A stretch of 64,000 bases of DNA from Casuarina equisetifolia (taxonomy: Eukaryota > Streptophyta > Magnoliopsida > Fagales > Casuarinaceae), in assembly GCA_028551475.1 (NCBI GenBank), contig CM052360.1, forward strand, positions 14,930,501 to 14,994,500, written 5' to 3'. The position numbers were made by a program, and so were the translations under genes. Under the pieces are notes generated by a model. The model saw only the letters and a program-made list of their open reading frames with translations, was not told where the DNA came from and did not search any database. Shown here piece by piece: positions 10,701 to 21,155 of the stretch; position 1 is the first letter of the stretch; the number at the start of each line of letters is the position of its first letter.

Positions 10701-13700
10701 GAAATAGACCACAAAAGACGAGAAATAAAATATAAAAACAATGAAGTTAAATGTTGGCTCAAATTAGGTGGTTAGATCAACTCCTTAATTAATTATCCAT
10801 TTAAAAAAGGATTCCAAGGGTTAGCTAATCGATTACTAAACTGCTCATAGTGATATTTACGAGGTAATAAGCTTAAAAAGTACAAAGATAGTTAGACTAT
10901 CTCACTTATTCATTTAAAAGTACTTGAGCACCATCTTGATATAAAGGAATTATGAAATTATTGAATGTAAGAGTAAAAAAATGATTACTTATTACTAGTA
11001 GACATGTGGCTCAATTAACAATTTACTAAGATAGGAACCCAAGTTTAACACTCAATCCCCGACACCTATTTACCATTTTTTTTAAAAAAAAAAAAGGTGA
11101 TTATTTATTCCTTCAACGTCTGTTGTGTCATATTTTTAATATTTTATAGTAGAAATCAATCAATTCATTCAAAACTAATAGTGCGATTGAAGGAATTATG
11201 AAATTCTACAAAATTATAAATCTCTTCAATTAGAATGGTGAAATAACTTAAACAAAAGTTGAGATTGAGATTGAAATTGAAATTGAAATTGAAATTTAAG
11301 AATAAAAAAAAGGTAAAGCAGTGGTGATGATAGATTCTATTGATTGACGCTGACTGTCTGTTTAGGAAAGAATTAAGAACTAACCAATAATCTTGTGCTT
11401 GAGCGGTGATCTTTTATTTAAAGACCAAACTCTAATTCGTCAATAGATCTTCTATCATAGATAACGTGTAGATGATTAACAAAAGCATAATCTTAATAAA
11501 ACCACGGAGCTACTAACTGCTCAGGTTTAAGAAGAAGAACAAAACCACTTGCACAAAACAACGAATTAAGACAGTAAGATCAACCAACACAATTCACTTC
11601 ATTGCCAGATTGTGGCCACTTATATCGGAGCTACGAAGTCAACAGATTAAAATAGCTTCTAGTAAGTGAGATCTCCACAAATAGATTAAACCAGCACTTG
11701 GGGGGCACCTCTAGATCTAATGCATGGCTCTTTGCATTTGTTTTACAAGTCTTTGAGCACAGTATACATATAGTTTATACGACAGTGTGGCAGCACCGTC
11801 TACCATTATTAATATTCCATTCAATTTGACAGTTTCCAAATGCTTGGAAAAACTGAACTCTGAATCTTCTTCACAAAATGCACTGCAATAAATTTGAAAC
11901 AGCGACATTTAGACATTTCCTGTAGTTTACAACCACATAGTGAATCAATGATCTGGAAGCTCAGAAAAAAAAGGTCCATATCTGGAAATGTTCAACATGC
12001 TACCTACTGAGAAAGCTATTTCTAATTAATCCTATATAAATGTGAACATCTTTGCACGCCTTTCATTATTGAAGGACACGTTATTCAAGATCGATGTCCC
12101 GGTATTATGAAGGTGTCTTGCTTTCTTTCATAAAGAATTCTTTTTGCATACGGACTCCCGACGGCTCTGCTCAGTCTGTCCTCCCCAAATGTTTAACATA
12201 TCGAAACTAACCAACCCGCGAATCTTGCAGTCCATGTGAGGCCTCACGGCTCAAATAGAAGACCAAGTCGGTGGGGGTTTTGTGGGGGCAATTAAGAATT
12301 GGAAATTATAAATATCTTTTGGATAAGTAGTGAGCACAATATGGATTGTCACATCTGGTTTGGGTTGACTGCGAAAGCTAAATAACCGTGTAAAGAACAA
12401 AATAGCTCATAATGGCCGGGCGTGCCATTTGTGAGTTCAAATCAATCTAAGTTGGGCAGGTTGACCCAGTAAGAAGTATAGATGGGAAACATCCAAGGTA
12501 AAAGACACCAAAGAGTTGAACTTAAAAATATAATAAAAAGAGAAAGGAGAATCCAATGTTTATATTATTAAGCTATTATTTTGTGAATAACAAGTTAAGT
12601 ATATATGTAATGGTTTAAAAGTAATTATACCTAAATGGTTGAGTATATCATAATTGGTATCAAAGACAAGTATACATCTAAGTTTAAATTATAGAAGAGT
12701 CCTGCAAAAAAGGCTACTTGGCAATAAATGTGTGCAGCCAAAGTAGAGCCGTCATAAAGTAGGCGGCCTAGATAAAAAGTGGCTCCATAATTAAGTTTGT
12801 TACGATATTCCGGAAAGAGAGCTTATGTTTTCTTGTTTTTTATGCAAAGATTGATTCAAATTTGAAAAATCTCCTAGTTCTATACTTCTTTATGACGTAG
12901 ACCGCAAGGCAACAAGGACAAATACCGCCATTGACGGGGTTGTCATGCTCCTTAGTAATTATGTCCACCCTTCATGCAAAAGCATGATTTGCCTTGGACC
13001 AAGCAGGAACCGTAGATACACTTGAATAAAAGAACATGGGATTTCGTTCAGAAGTGTCTACGAAAGCACAGTTCCCTCGGATCCGAAGGGAAAAAAAAAA
13101 AATAGTACATAAGAAAGGACGACGGCATATAGTAAATAATCACAACGGGCATTGACTTTCATCCTTGGCCAAAGAATAGACCAATTTCGAGGATTATGGT
13201 AGAACTTGGAGTCTGCAAGAGGTTGTTCTCTTTGATACGCATCAGTTGAGCTGTCTCATTGTCTGTGCAAAGAAGGGAAAGGGTAAAAAGCCGAACAAAA
13301 CAGCTTTTAGGTTTGGTAATCGTAGTCATACACCGTACATTGTTAACTTTGATTGCTGGGAAATAAGATATTGAGAGTTTGGTCTTAGGATGACTTCACC
13401 ATTAATAGTTACTGAAATTGGACGTGTATAGCTCAGAATTCGTCTGCCATTGCCGGATTCATTCCAAGGGTTTGAATGACAGAACAAAGAGTCCATTTCA
13501 TCTAGCCAATTCCTCGCACTTTTTTCAAAGCTGTAAGAGGCCTTTCAAGTCGTGTTATCGCACGGCATTGACGCAGACAAGGAGAGAGAGGGAATAGGGA
13601 AGAGTGAAGAGGAAGGCTAGGATTAGGTGCCTAAAAATTGTGCTTTATGGTCCCTACCCCCTTTCAGACTGAGGAGCTTCTTTTGACTCCAAGGCTACGC

Positions 13701-15250
13701 AATTTCACCCATTTGGCCAATATATGATCAGAAGTGAACCGGTGATCTTGGGTACCAATAAGTATGGCTTTCTTCTATATTTTAAAAGCAAGCAGAAAAA
13801 AGAAATATTACATGGTTTTGCAGACTAGGAAAGGTGTACCTGTAATAATGACATACAGCAGCTCTGTTAAGAAAATAAACAGGATTAGGAGCAACATTTA
13901 CTCCCCCATGTGGTCGTCCTACGTAAGAAGAATAGTAAATCAATTGCCCTTTCTTGGTTTTCGGAATACATACCACAGAACTGATTTTAAGGGCCGGCGT
14001 TTTTAAATCTTAAAATCAGATGTGATTAAGTTCATCTGGTGAAGAAGCCCTGCTCATTTCACTTCCCAACGTCGCCTCAAAGAGACTACGTGCACGCACA
14101 AACAAAAGCAAGGATAAGAAGAAAAAGGCCTAAGAAATGGTAGCTACGACAGTGGGGACCTCACTTTGCATAGAAGGCTCCCAGAATTTTTTCTTGAAAG
14201 AATGAATTCACCTCGAAATTTGCTTCTCCTCACTCTCACCGTTTCTCTTTTACTTCTCTTTCTGTTGAACGAAGCTCAAATTCTCCACAAAAGCTGCAAA
14301 GCCACTTGACAGACTCCACATGTCTAATAATTGAGAAGTCACATGCCTTTTTTCAAGAGAACGTGTAGAAAGGTTTTAATTCTACAGTGAAATGAAGGTG
14401 GCCATAAACTCGTTTGTTGTTTTGAAGGAAAGATATCAGTGGGCGCGGCTCCATGATTTGGACACTCTGCTTATCTAATCCTTTTTTATATACGAGTTGG
14501 TAGAGGAATACAGAACTAGTCCAATCAAGAGAGCTGGCGGGGCCTGCTTTGTTCTGATAAAATAAGCCAAGACTACATCCGAGTGTTGCCTAATAAAAAA
14601 AGGTGAACTCGATATAGTTCCTAGAAAAACTTCCATGTCGTTATCTTGACTTGATATGCAGATGTCGAGTTTCCCCAACTTTCCTTTCTCTTCTGTCTAA
14701 TTTTCGAATCACGCCCCTAAATTATGTAACTTTGAACAACTCGTGTTAGATATTGGAAACGAATTTATTATGGTTAGGTGATAGAGCAGCATGTGCAAGG
14801 GAATGGCATCTCTTGTAAGCATTGGATGGCAAAATGCAGATCCTAGAGACTCGCAGTACTTTATTATACTCATTATCAAAGCCACGTCTCATGGCAACAC
14901 TTCAGAAAAGGACTAAAAAAGTTACAGAAGAATAGACACCGGTAAGGATTTCAGATCTTCCAAACTCAATTGCCTTCTTTCTCAGTGCTCCTCTCTCTTT
15001 TAGAGCTTTCTGGATGAAAATTGTGCCTTTTCTGTCGGCCGCCATGGAATCCAAAGCCACCAAGGTTGAAGTAAAGTTCGCACAACTGCTGCAGAATGGC
15101 CTACCAATGATTTCAGTAAAAAAAAGCTACTGATGCCTCCAACTAATATGCATATTTTGTAATATTAAAAAGAATTGGGTTAGTGAAGGAAATGTAGTTA
15201 GGAACAGGTCCTTGGCCAACAGGGACAACGGGGAAGAGTTGAAAATGAAG
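7705..15250. other. Long intergenic stretch upstream of the extensin gene
   Basis: No multi-exon gene, RNA gene or intact transposon was recognised. Short open frames near 8190-8396, 8572-8883, 11717-11908, 13764-14006 and 14475-14678 resemble nothing I know, and some overlap on opposite strands. Simple-sequence tracts occur (A run near 9508-9523, T run near 10586-10597, hexamer repeat at 11259). Composition is less transposon-like than 24-54 kb. The right-hand end presumably holds the promoter of the gene at 15.5 kb. Confidence 0.55.
11259..11297. repeat. Hexanucleotide microsatellite (TTGARA)n
   Basis: About six tandem copies of TTGAGA/TTGAAA run in a row. The first units are TTGAGA and the later ones TTGAAA, so the array changes variant part-way. 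Confidence 0.9.
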
Positions 15251-15366
15251 TTTTAAAAATTGAGGGCCAGCTGGGCAATCTCATTTGTCGGATTAAGAAA
15301 AAAAAGAGAGAAGCTACTTGGAATCTGTCCCTTTATGACAGCGCTCCCTCAACAACTGACTTTTAC

Positions 15367-15374
15367 TATAAATA
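15367..15374 (+). promoter_or_regulatory. TATA box of the extensin-like gene
   Basis: TATAAATA lies 157 bp before the chosen start codon. That places transcription start near 15.40 kb and gives a roughly 120-nt leader. The leader is pyrimidine-rich (TTCTTTCTCCCTCTCCTCC) and has no ATG before 15524, which supports that start. A CATGCATG sequence (RY-type motif) lies at 15381-15388, between the TATA box and the likely start site. Confidence 0.75.
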
Positions 15375-15523
15375 CTCTTTCATGCATGTCTAGAGTCATC
15401 AAATCAAAACCCTCTCGGGGTTGTTCTTTCTCCCTCTCCTCCTCCGAGAGCTTTCACTTTAGCAGAAGAAAATCTGTGAGGCCCAGACACATTGGCGGAA
15501 GGTACTGAAGTTTTCGGCATTTC

Positions 15524-18500
15524 ATGAAGGTTTCAGGTCTCGACCCCTTTGGGGGTCGTGTTTGGCCTCAATTGGTCGTTGCTTTGGCCATGGTTGTTGT
15601 TGCAAGCAGTGTAGCTTCAGTCGCCGGAGATGCTTACCCATACTCTTCTCCACCACCGCCGTACGAATACAAGTCCCCACCACCACCGGAGAAATCTCCA
15701 CCACCACCGGAGAAAGCTCCTGCCCCAATGTATGAATACAAGTCCCCACCACCTCCGGTCCACTCTCCTCCACCTCCATATGAGTACAAGTCTCCACCAC
15801 CACCGGTGAAAGCTCCTGCACCAATGTATGAGTACAAGTCCCCACCACCACCGGAGCACTCTCCCCCACCACCATATGAGTACAAGTCCCCCCCACCACC
15901 GGAGAAATCTCCTCCACCACCATATGAGTACAAATCTCCACCACCACCGGTCAAAGCTCCTGCACCAGTGTATGAGTATAAGTCCCCACCACCACCGGAG
16001 CATTCTCCCCCACCACCATATGAGTACAAGTCCCCCCCACCACCGGAGAAATCTCCACCACCACCATATGAGTACAAGTCTCCACCACCACCGGTCAAAG
16101 CTCCTGCACCAGTGTATGAGTACAAGTCCCCACCACCACCGGAGCACTCTCCCCCACCACCATATGAGTACAAGTCCCCCCCACCACCGGAGAAATCTCC
16201 TCCACCACCATATGAGTACAAGTCTCCACCACCACCGGTGAAGGCTCCTGCACCAGTATATGAGTACAAATCCCCACCACCACCGGTCCACTCTCCTCCA
16301 CCACCATATGAGTACAAGTCCCCCCCACCACCGGAGAAATCTCCTCCACCACCATATGAGTATAAGTCTCCACCACCGCCGGTGAAAGCTCCTGCACCAG
16401 TATATGAGTACAAGTCCCCACCACCACCGGTCCACTCTCCTCCACCACCATATGAGTACAAGTCCCCGCCACCACCTGTCCACTCCCCACCACCACCATA
16501 TGAGTACAAGTCCCCACCACCACCGGAGAAATCTCCTGTCTACAAGTACAAGTCCCCACCACCCCCACCTTATGAGTACAAGTCTCCACCACCTCCTGAG
16601 AAATCTCCACCACCCCCATACTATTACAAATCCCCTCCACCACCTGAACACTCTCCTCCACCCCCGTACTACTACAAATCTCCTCCACCTCCTGAACACT
16701 CTCCTCCTCCCCCATACTACTACAAATCTCCACCACCACCCCCCGAGCACCTTCCCGCTCCCTATTATTACAAATCCCCTCCACCACCTTCACATCCTTT
16801 ACCACCCCCTTACTACTACAAGTCTCCACCACCACCTAAACATATGCCACCCCCTTACTACTACAAGTCTCCACCACCACCTAAACATATGCCACCCCCT
16901 TACTACTACAAGTCTCCACCTCCACCAAAACATGTGCCACCCCCCTACTACTACAAGTCTCCACCTCCACCTGTCCACCATCATCCATTGATTGTCAAGG
17001 TCGTCGGAAAAGTCTACTGCTACCGATGCTACGATTGGGATCATCCCATCAAGTCACACGACAAGAAGCATCTCAAAGGTAAGAGTTATCTTATTTTTTA
17101 AATTCTTCTCCAGTCATCGTCCTTGATCCTTTATTTTTTAATTTTTCGGGTTCCATTGGAATGTCTTTCTTTTTGGTTTGCTTTAACACCAAGAAATTCT
17201 TATACGGACTCAAATTAGAAGTAAGAAGAAATAATAAACACTGAACTTTTAGGACAGGGATTCATAACCTTTATCAAGTCATAATGAAAGCCAAAGTCAT
17301 TCCCATGGCATGTAGAGGAGGATCAACAGTCTTCGTTTTTCCCCTTTTTTTTTTTTCAGTGTTGTCTTTCAAAAATGATAATATCAATTTTTAAAAGTAT
17401 AAAAATTAATTGTTCCAAGAGATTAGTTGAGCATATGTTTAATAGGCAATAGAATATCATGGATGTATGGTAATTCCCAGGATTGCCCTCACGGTATAAC
17501 AAACAAATGGTGTGAAAATATGGCAATATAGTCTTTTATTGTTCTAAGCCTTGTCTAAACAAGTCTGAACACATGTTTTTTTTCAACGTTGTCGAGTGAA
17601 GACAAAATTAGTTATTGTGGTAGGTAATTACATAGGATTGGTTGACTTGTAAGTTGTTTAATGCTGACATGGTTGGCGATGTACTGTCGTGTTCTATGGG
17701 GGAGCAGGTGCCGTCGTAGAGGTGACTTGCAAAGAGGGCAAGAAAGAGATCACGGCCTATGGAACCACGAAGATCAACGGCAAGTTTAGCATCACTGTGG
17801 AAGGCTTTACCTACAGCAAGTCCGAAGGTGCCAAGGCCTGCACAGCCAAGCTCCATGCCGCACCCAAAGACTCGCCATGCAACATCCCTACTGACCTTCA
17901 CTGGGGCAACAAGGGTGCTATGCTTAAGGTCAAGTCCGAGAACAAGTATGAGGTTGTGCTCAAAGCTAAGCCTTTTGCTTATGCTCCCAAGGCCCCTTAC
18001 AAGGAGTGTGAGAAGCACGAGGCCAAGCATCCGCCACCATATATTTACAAGTCTCCACCTCCACCGGCACCCACTTATATCTATAAGTCTCCACCCCCAC
18101 CACCACCCACTTATGTTTACAAGTCTCCACCACCCCCGATTTACCACCCCCCCTACGTGTACAAGTCTCCACCTCCCCCACCATACGTGTACAAGTCTCC
18201 ACCTCCCCCACCATACGTGTACAAGTCTCCACCTCCCCCACCATACGTGTACAAGTCACCACCACCACCACCATACATGTACAAATCTCCTCCTCCACCC
18301 ACTTACCTTTACAAGTCTCCACCACCCCCCGTTTACCAACCACCTTACGTTTACAAGTCTCCTCCTCCCCCACCATACGTTTACAAGTCTCCTCCTCCCC
18401 CACCATACATTTATAAGTCTCCACCACCACCAGTTCACTACCCCCAACCACCGTACGAGTACAAGTCTCCACCACCACCAGAGAAATCTCCATCTCCAGT

Positions 18501-19653
18501 GTACAAGTACCAGTCCCCACCACCACCACCTTACATCTACAAGTCTCCTCCTCCCCCACCTTACGTTTACACTTCTCCTCCCCCACCATACGTCTATAAG
18601 TCTCCCCCACCACCACCTTACATGTACAAGTCTCCTCCTCCCCCACCGTATGTTTACACTTCTCCTCCTCCCCCACCATACGTCTATAAGTCTCCCCCAC
18701 CACCTGAGAAATCTCCTTCTCCGGTGTACAAGTACCAGTCCCCACCACCACCACCTTACATCTACAAGTCTCCTCCTCCTCCACCGTACGTTTACACTTC
18801 TCCTCCTCCCCCACCATACGTCTATAAGTCTCCTCCACCACCACCGTACGAGTACAAGTCACCACCACCACCAGTCAAAGCTCCTGCACCAGTGTACGAG
18901 TACAAGTCCCCACCACCACCGGTGCACTCTCCTCCACCACCATATGAGTACAAGTCTCCACCACCACCAGTCAAAGCTCCTGCACCAGTGTACGAGTACA
19001 AGTCCCCACCACCACCGGTGCACTCTCCACCACCGCCATATGAGTACAAGTCCCCACCACCACCAGAGAAATCTCCTCCACCACCATATGAGTACAAATC
19101 TCCACCACCACCGGTCAAAGCTCCTGCACCAGTGTATGAGTACAAGTCCCCACCACCACCGGAGCACTCTCCTCCACCAGTGTATGAGTACAAGTCCCCC
19201 CCACCACCGGAGAAATCTCCTCCACCACCATATGAGTACAAGTCTCCACCACCACCGGTCAAAGCTCCTGCACCAGTGTATGAGTACAAGTCCCCACCAC
19301 CACCGATGCACTCTCCTCCACCACCATATGAGTACAAGTCCCCCCCACCACCGGTCCACTCTCCTCCACCACCATATGAGTACATGTCTCCACCACCACC
19401 GGTCAAAGCTCCTGCACCAGTTTACGAGTACAAGTCCCCACCACCACCGGAGCACTCTCCTCCACCACCATATGAGTACAAGTCTCCACCACCCCCGGAG
19501 AAAGCTCCTGCACCAATGTATGAGTACAAGTCCCCACCACCACCGGTCCACTCTCCACCACCATACGAGTACAAGTCCCCACCACCACCCGAGAAATCTC
19601 CTCCACCACCGGCCTACATTTATTCATCTCCTCCCCCACCAGCTCAATACTAA
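15524..19653 (+). CDS. Secreted extensin with central pollen Ole e I domain (1166 aa, two coding exons)
   Basis: Coding sequence join(15524..17078, 17708..19653). The GT-AG intron of 629 bp splits a glycine codon, and the joined frame continues a single domain. Residues 1-37 form a signal peptide (hydrophobic core about 17-34). Residues 38-487 are SPPPP/YEYK and YYYK repeats. Residues about 488-619 are a Pollen_Ole_e_1 domain with six cysteines (499, 502, 526, 563, 576, 619), starting VVGKVYCYRCYDWD. Residues 627-1166 are a second YIYK/YVYK/YEYK-SPPPP array. In extensins, SPPPP prolines are hydroxylated and arabinosylated, and Y-x-Y motifs form isodityrosine cross-links, so the product is probably a cross-linked wall glycoprotein. 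Relatives with an Ole e I domain plus a proline-rich region are known in plants; arms this long on both sides are unusual. TATA box, leader and splice sites all look functional. Family is confident; role in a given tissue is unknown. Confidence 0.93.
15635..16984 (+). repeat. N-terminal extensin repeat array
   Basis: This stretch encodes residues 38-487. The core is a 48-bp (16-residue) module, YEYKSPPPP plus a seven-residue linker. The linker is VKAPAPV, EHSPPPP or EKSPPPP, with VHSPPPP variants. Three modules often make a 144-bp higher-order unit. From about 16.61 kb the modules change to YYYKSPPPP with linkers such as EHSPPPP and KHMPPP. Low codon diversity makes this a coding minisatellite, open in several frames on both strands. 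Confidence 0.95.
17079..17707 (+). other. Intron 1 of the extensin-like gene
   Basis: The donor AAAG|GTAAGAG and acceptor GGGAGCAG|GTGCC bound a 629-bp AT-rich intron with T-rich tracts. It is phase 1 (one base of Gly519 before it, two after). It falls inside the Ole e I domain, after KSHDKKHLK and before AVVEVTC, so removing it is needed to make the domain whole. Without splicing, translation stops at 17099-17101. Confidence 0.93.
18028..19650 (+). repeat. C-terminal extensin repeat array
   Basis: This stretch encodes residues 626-1166. The first part uses short modules such as YIYKSPPPP, YVYKSPPPPP and YMYKSPPPP, plus a few YVYTSPPPP variants that lack the lysine. From about 18.84 kb it switches to the same 16-residue YEYKSPPPP plus VKAPAPV/VHSPPPP/EKSPPPP modules used in the N-terminal array. 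It ends YIYSSPPPPAQY. Confidence 0.95.
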
Positions 19654-20200
19654 GCTCAGTAAGCCCACTACGTTCCAACACCAATCATGTAAGTTGAACT
19701 CCACTACATTTATGTTTCTCGGTGAACAACATATTCAGTTAGCTGCCAAAACTACTTATTTGTTAATAATCTCACATTCTTGACGTTATCACCCGCAGGT
19801 TTTAGTTTAGTGAATGCAATAAAGGAGGGCTTATTTAGGGAAAGATGTACGAGTGGAGCTTCTAATCCAAGTTCATTCAATAAGGGTCTGCCTGCAGTTC
19901 AAGTTTGCGACATTCATCAGAATTCAGACCAAATTACTTCTTCTCTGCTTGTCATGTTTCACATTCTGATCTTACTATATTCAAGCGAGAGAGGCCGGAT
20001 TGAGAAGCGGGATGTGAAATGTGACTAGGATACGGATTTGCCAGCCTGTCCCCGTTTGATTTTCTTTCTTTTTATGTTTTCACTCTCATTTATTCTTGTA
20101 GAGTACTGCCGTGTATGATTGGGTTTCTATTTATTATGCTTATTTGTTCCTGGTGCTCCGTGCAATTACATTATTATCAATAAAGTACCATATTTCTCTT
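19654..20200 (+). other. 3' UTR of the extensin-like gene with a predicted intron
   Basis: After the stop at 19651-19653, a strong donor (CAT|GTAAGTTG at 19689) and acceptor (CACCCGCAG|G, ending 19798) define a 110-bp intron inside the 3' UTR. Introns in the 3' UTR are known from tobacco extensin genes. AATAAA signals lie at 19818-19823 and 20179-20184; the second, followed by T-rich sequence, fits the distal end. The intron is predicted from sequence only. Confidence 0.6.
20179..20184 (+). promoter_or_regulatory. Likely polyadenylation signal of the extensin-like gene
   Basis: A canonical AATAAA in TTATTATCAATAAAG, with T-rich stretches on both sides. The alternative at 19818-19823 would give a shorter transcript. 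Confidence 0.5.
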
Positions 20201-20924
20201 ACGTTTTCTCTTCATGTTTTCTTCCTTTGTGAATCCGACACATACAACTTTCTCACGACCAAGTCCCAATAGAAGCTTCCTATCCAGCTTATTTCAGGCC
20301 GTACGTGGTTAAATTGTTCTTTTTCCTTTGGATTTTTATCCAACACCAGCATACGTCTCTAGACAGGACCCCCACCCAATATTGTATGTAGTTGGATGAG
20401 CAATCGAGCAGTCTACCTCCTGGGGAATGCTTTTTCCTAATTTTTGCCTCTTTTTGGCCATACCCTTGTACTATGTGCTCATATACAGTTTTAGTCCGTA
20501 TATGCTTGGAATAGTGGCCTTCAGCTTTTCCTCTTAGTGCTTCCTCATTGCCATGGGTCGAAAGAGCAAGTGCCCAAAACAAAAGACAAACACGCTGGCT
20601 GACACCTTAGAACTGTGGCAGCCGAGTGGGTGGACTGTGGGTCATCCATTATTAGCGTTCCTCAAGCATGGATCCCGGTTCTGGGAAAAAAAGGCAGAGG
20701 AAAAGTGTGAAGTATCAAGCGGCAATACAAATGAGACCCACAAGATGCTCTTAACCCCCCAATTTTCGCGTCACTTTACTTTCTTGAGTTCTTCCTCGGC
20801 AAAGTTGGTCGTAGCAATCACTACATTTTCTGCTTTTAGTGGAATGGCATAACATGGTAGGTAGATAGTGACTCAATTGAGTGCATTGAATAAGTTTCTG
20901 AGAGTAGCACTCAATCATTGTCAT

Positions 20925-21155
20925 TAAGAGTCCATAAAAGAACAATAAAGTCAATTTGTTCATTATTCATGTTGGCCTAGTGCGCCTCTTGGCGAATAAT
21001 TTGCATATGGAGCTCTTAATACGAAGAAACTTTGGAAAGGAGATTCTACTTAAGAGTCCATAAAAGAACAATAAAGTCAATTTGTTCATTATTCATGTTG
21101 GCCTAGTGCGCCTCTTGGCGAATAATTTGCATATGGAGCCCTTAATACGAAGAAC
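20925..21155. repeat. 125-bp tandem duplication
   Basis: TTAAGAGTCCATAAAAGAAC begins at 20925 and again at 21050. The second unit matches for about 105 bp, to CTTAATACGAAGAA, with an AGCTC/AGCCC difference as the only mismatch I noticed. Such high identity suggests a recent event. Confidence 0.92.

Noticed and set aside
13764..14006. 80-codon plus-strand frame overlapping a minus-strand frame
   Set aside because: Both strands are open over the same bases with no similarity to known proteins, typical of chance frames.
17689..19653. A separate second gene starting at 17689
   Set aside because: That reading begins with GTG in intron sequence. Splicing 17078 to 17708 restores the frame and completes the six-cysteine Ole e I domain, so it is exon 2 of one gene.
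15522..19684. Several long minus-strand and alternate-frame open readings across the extensin exons (for example glycine- and tryptophan-rich ones)
   Set aside because: They are the complement or shifted frames of the SPPPP/YxYK repeats. The low-complexity repeat lacks stops in several frames, and these readings have no signal peptide, domain or promoter of their own.
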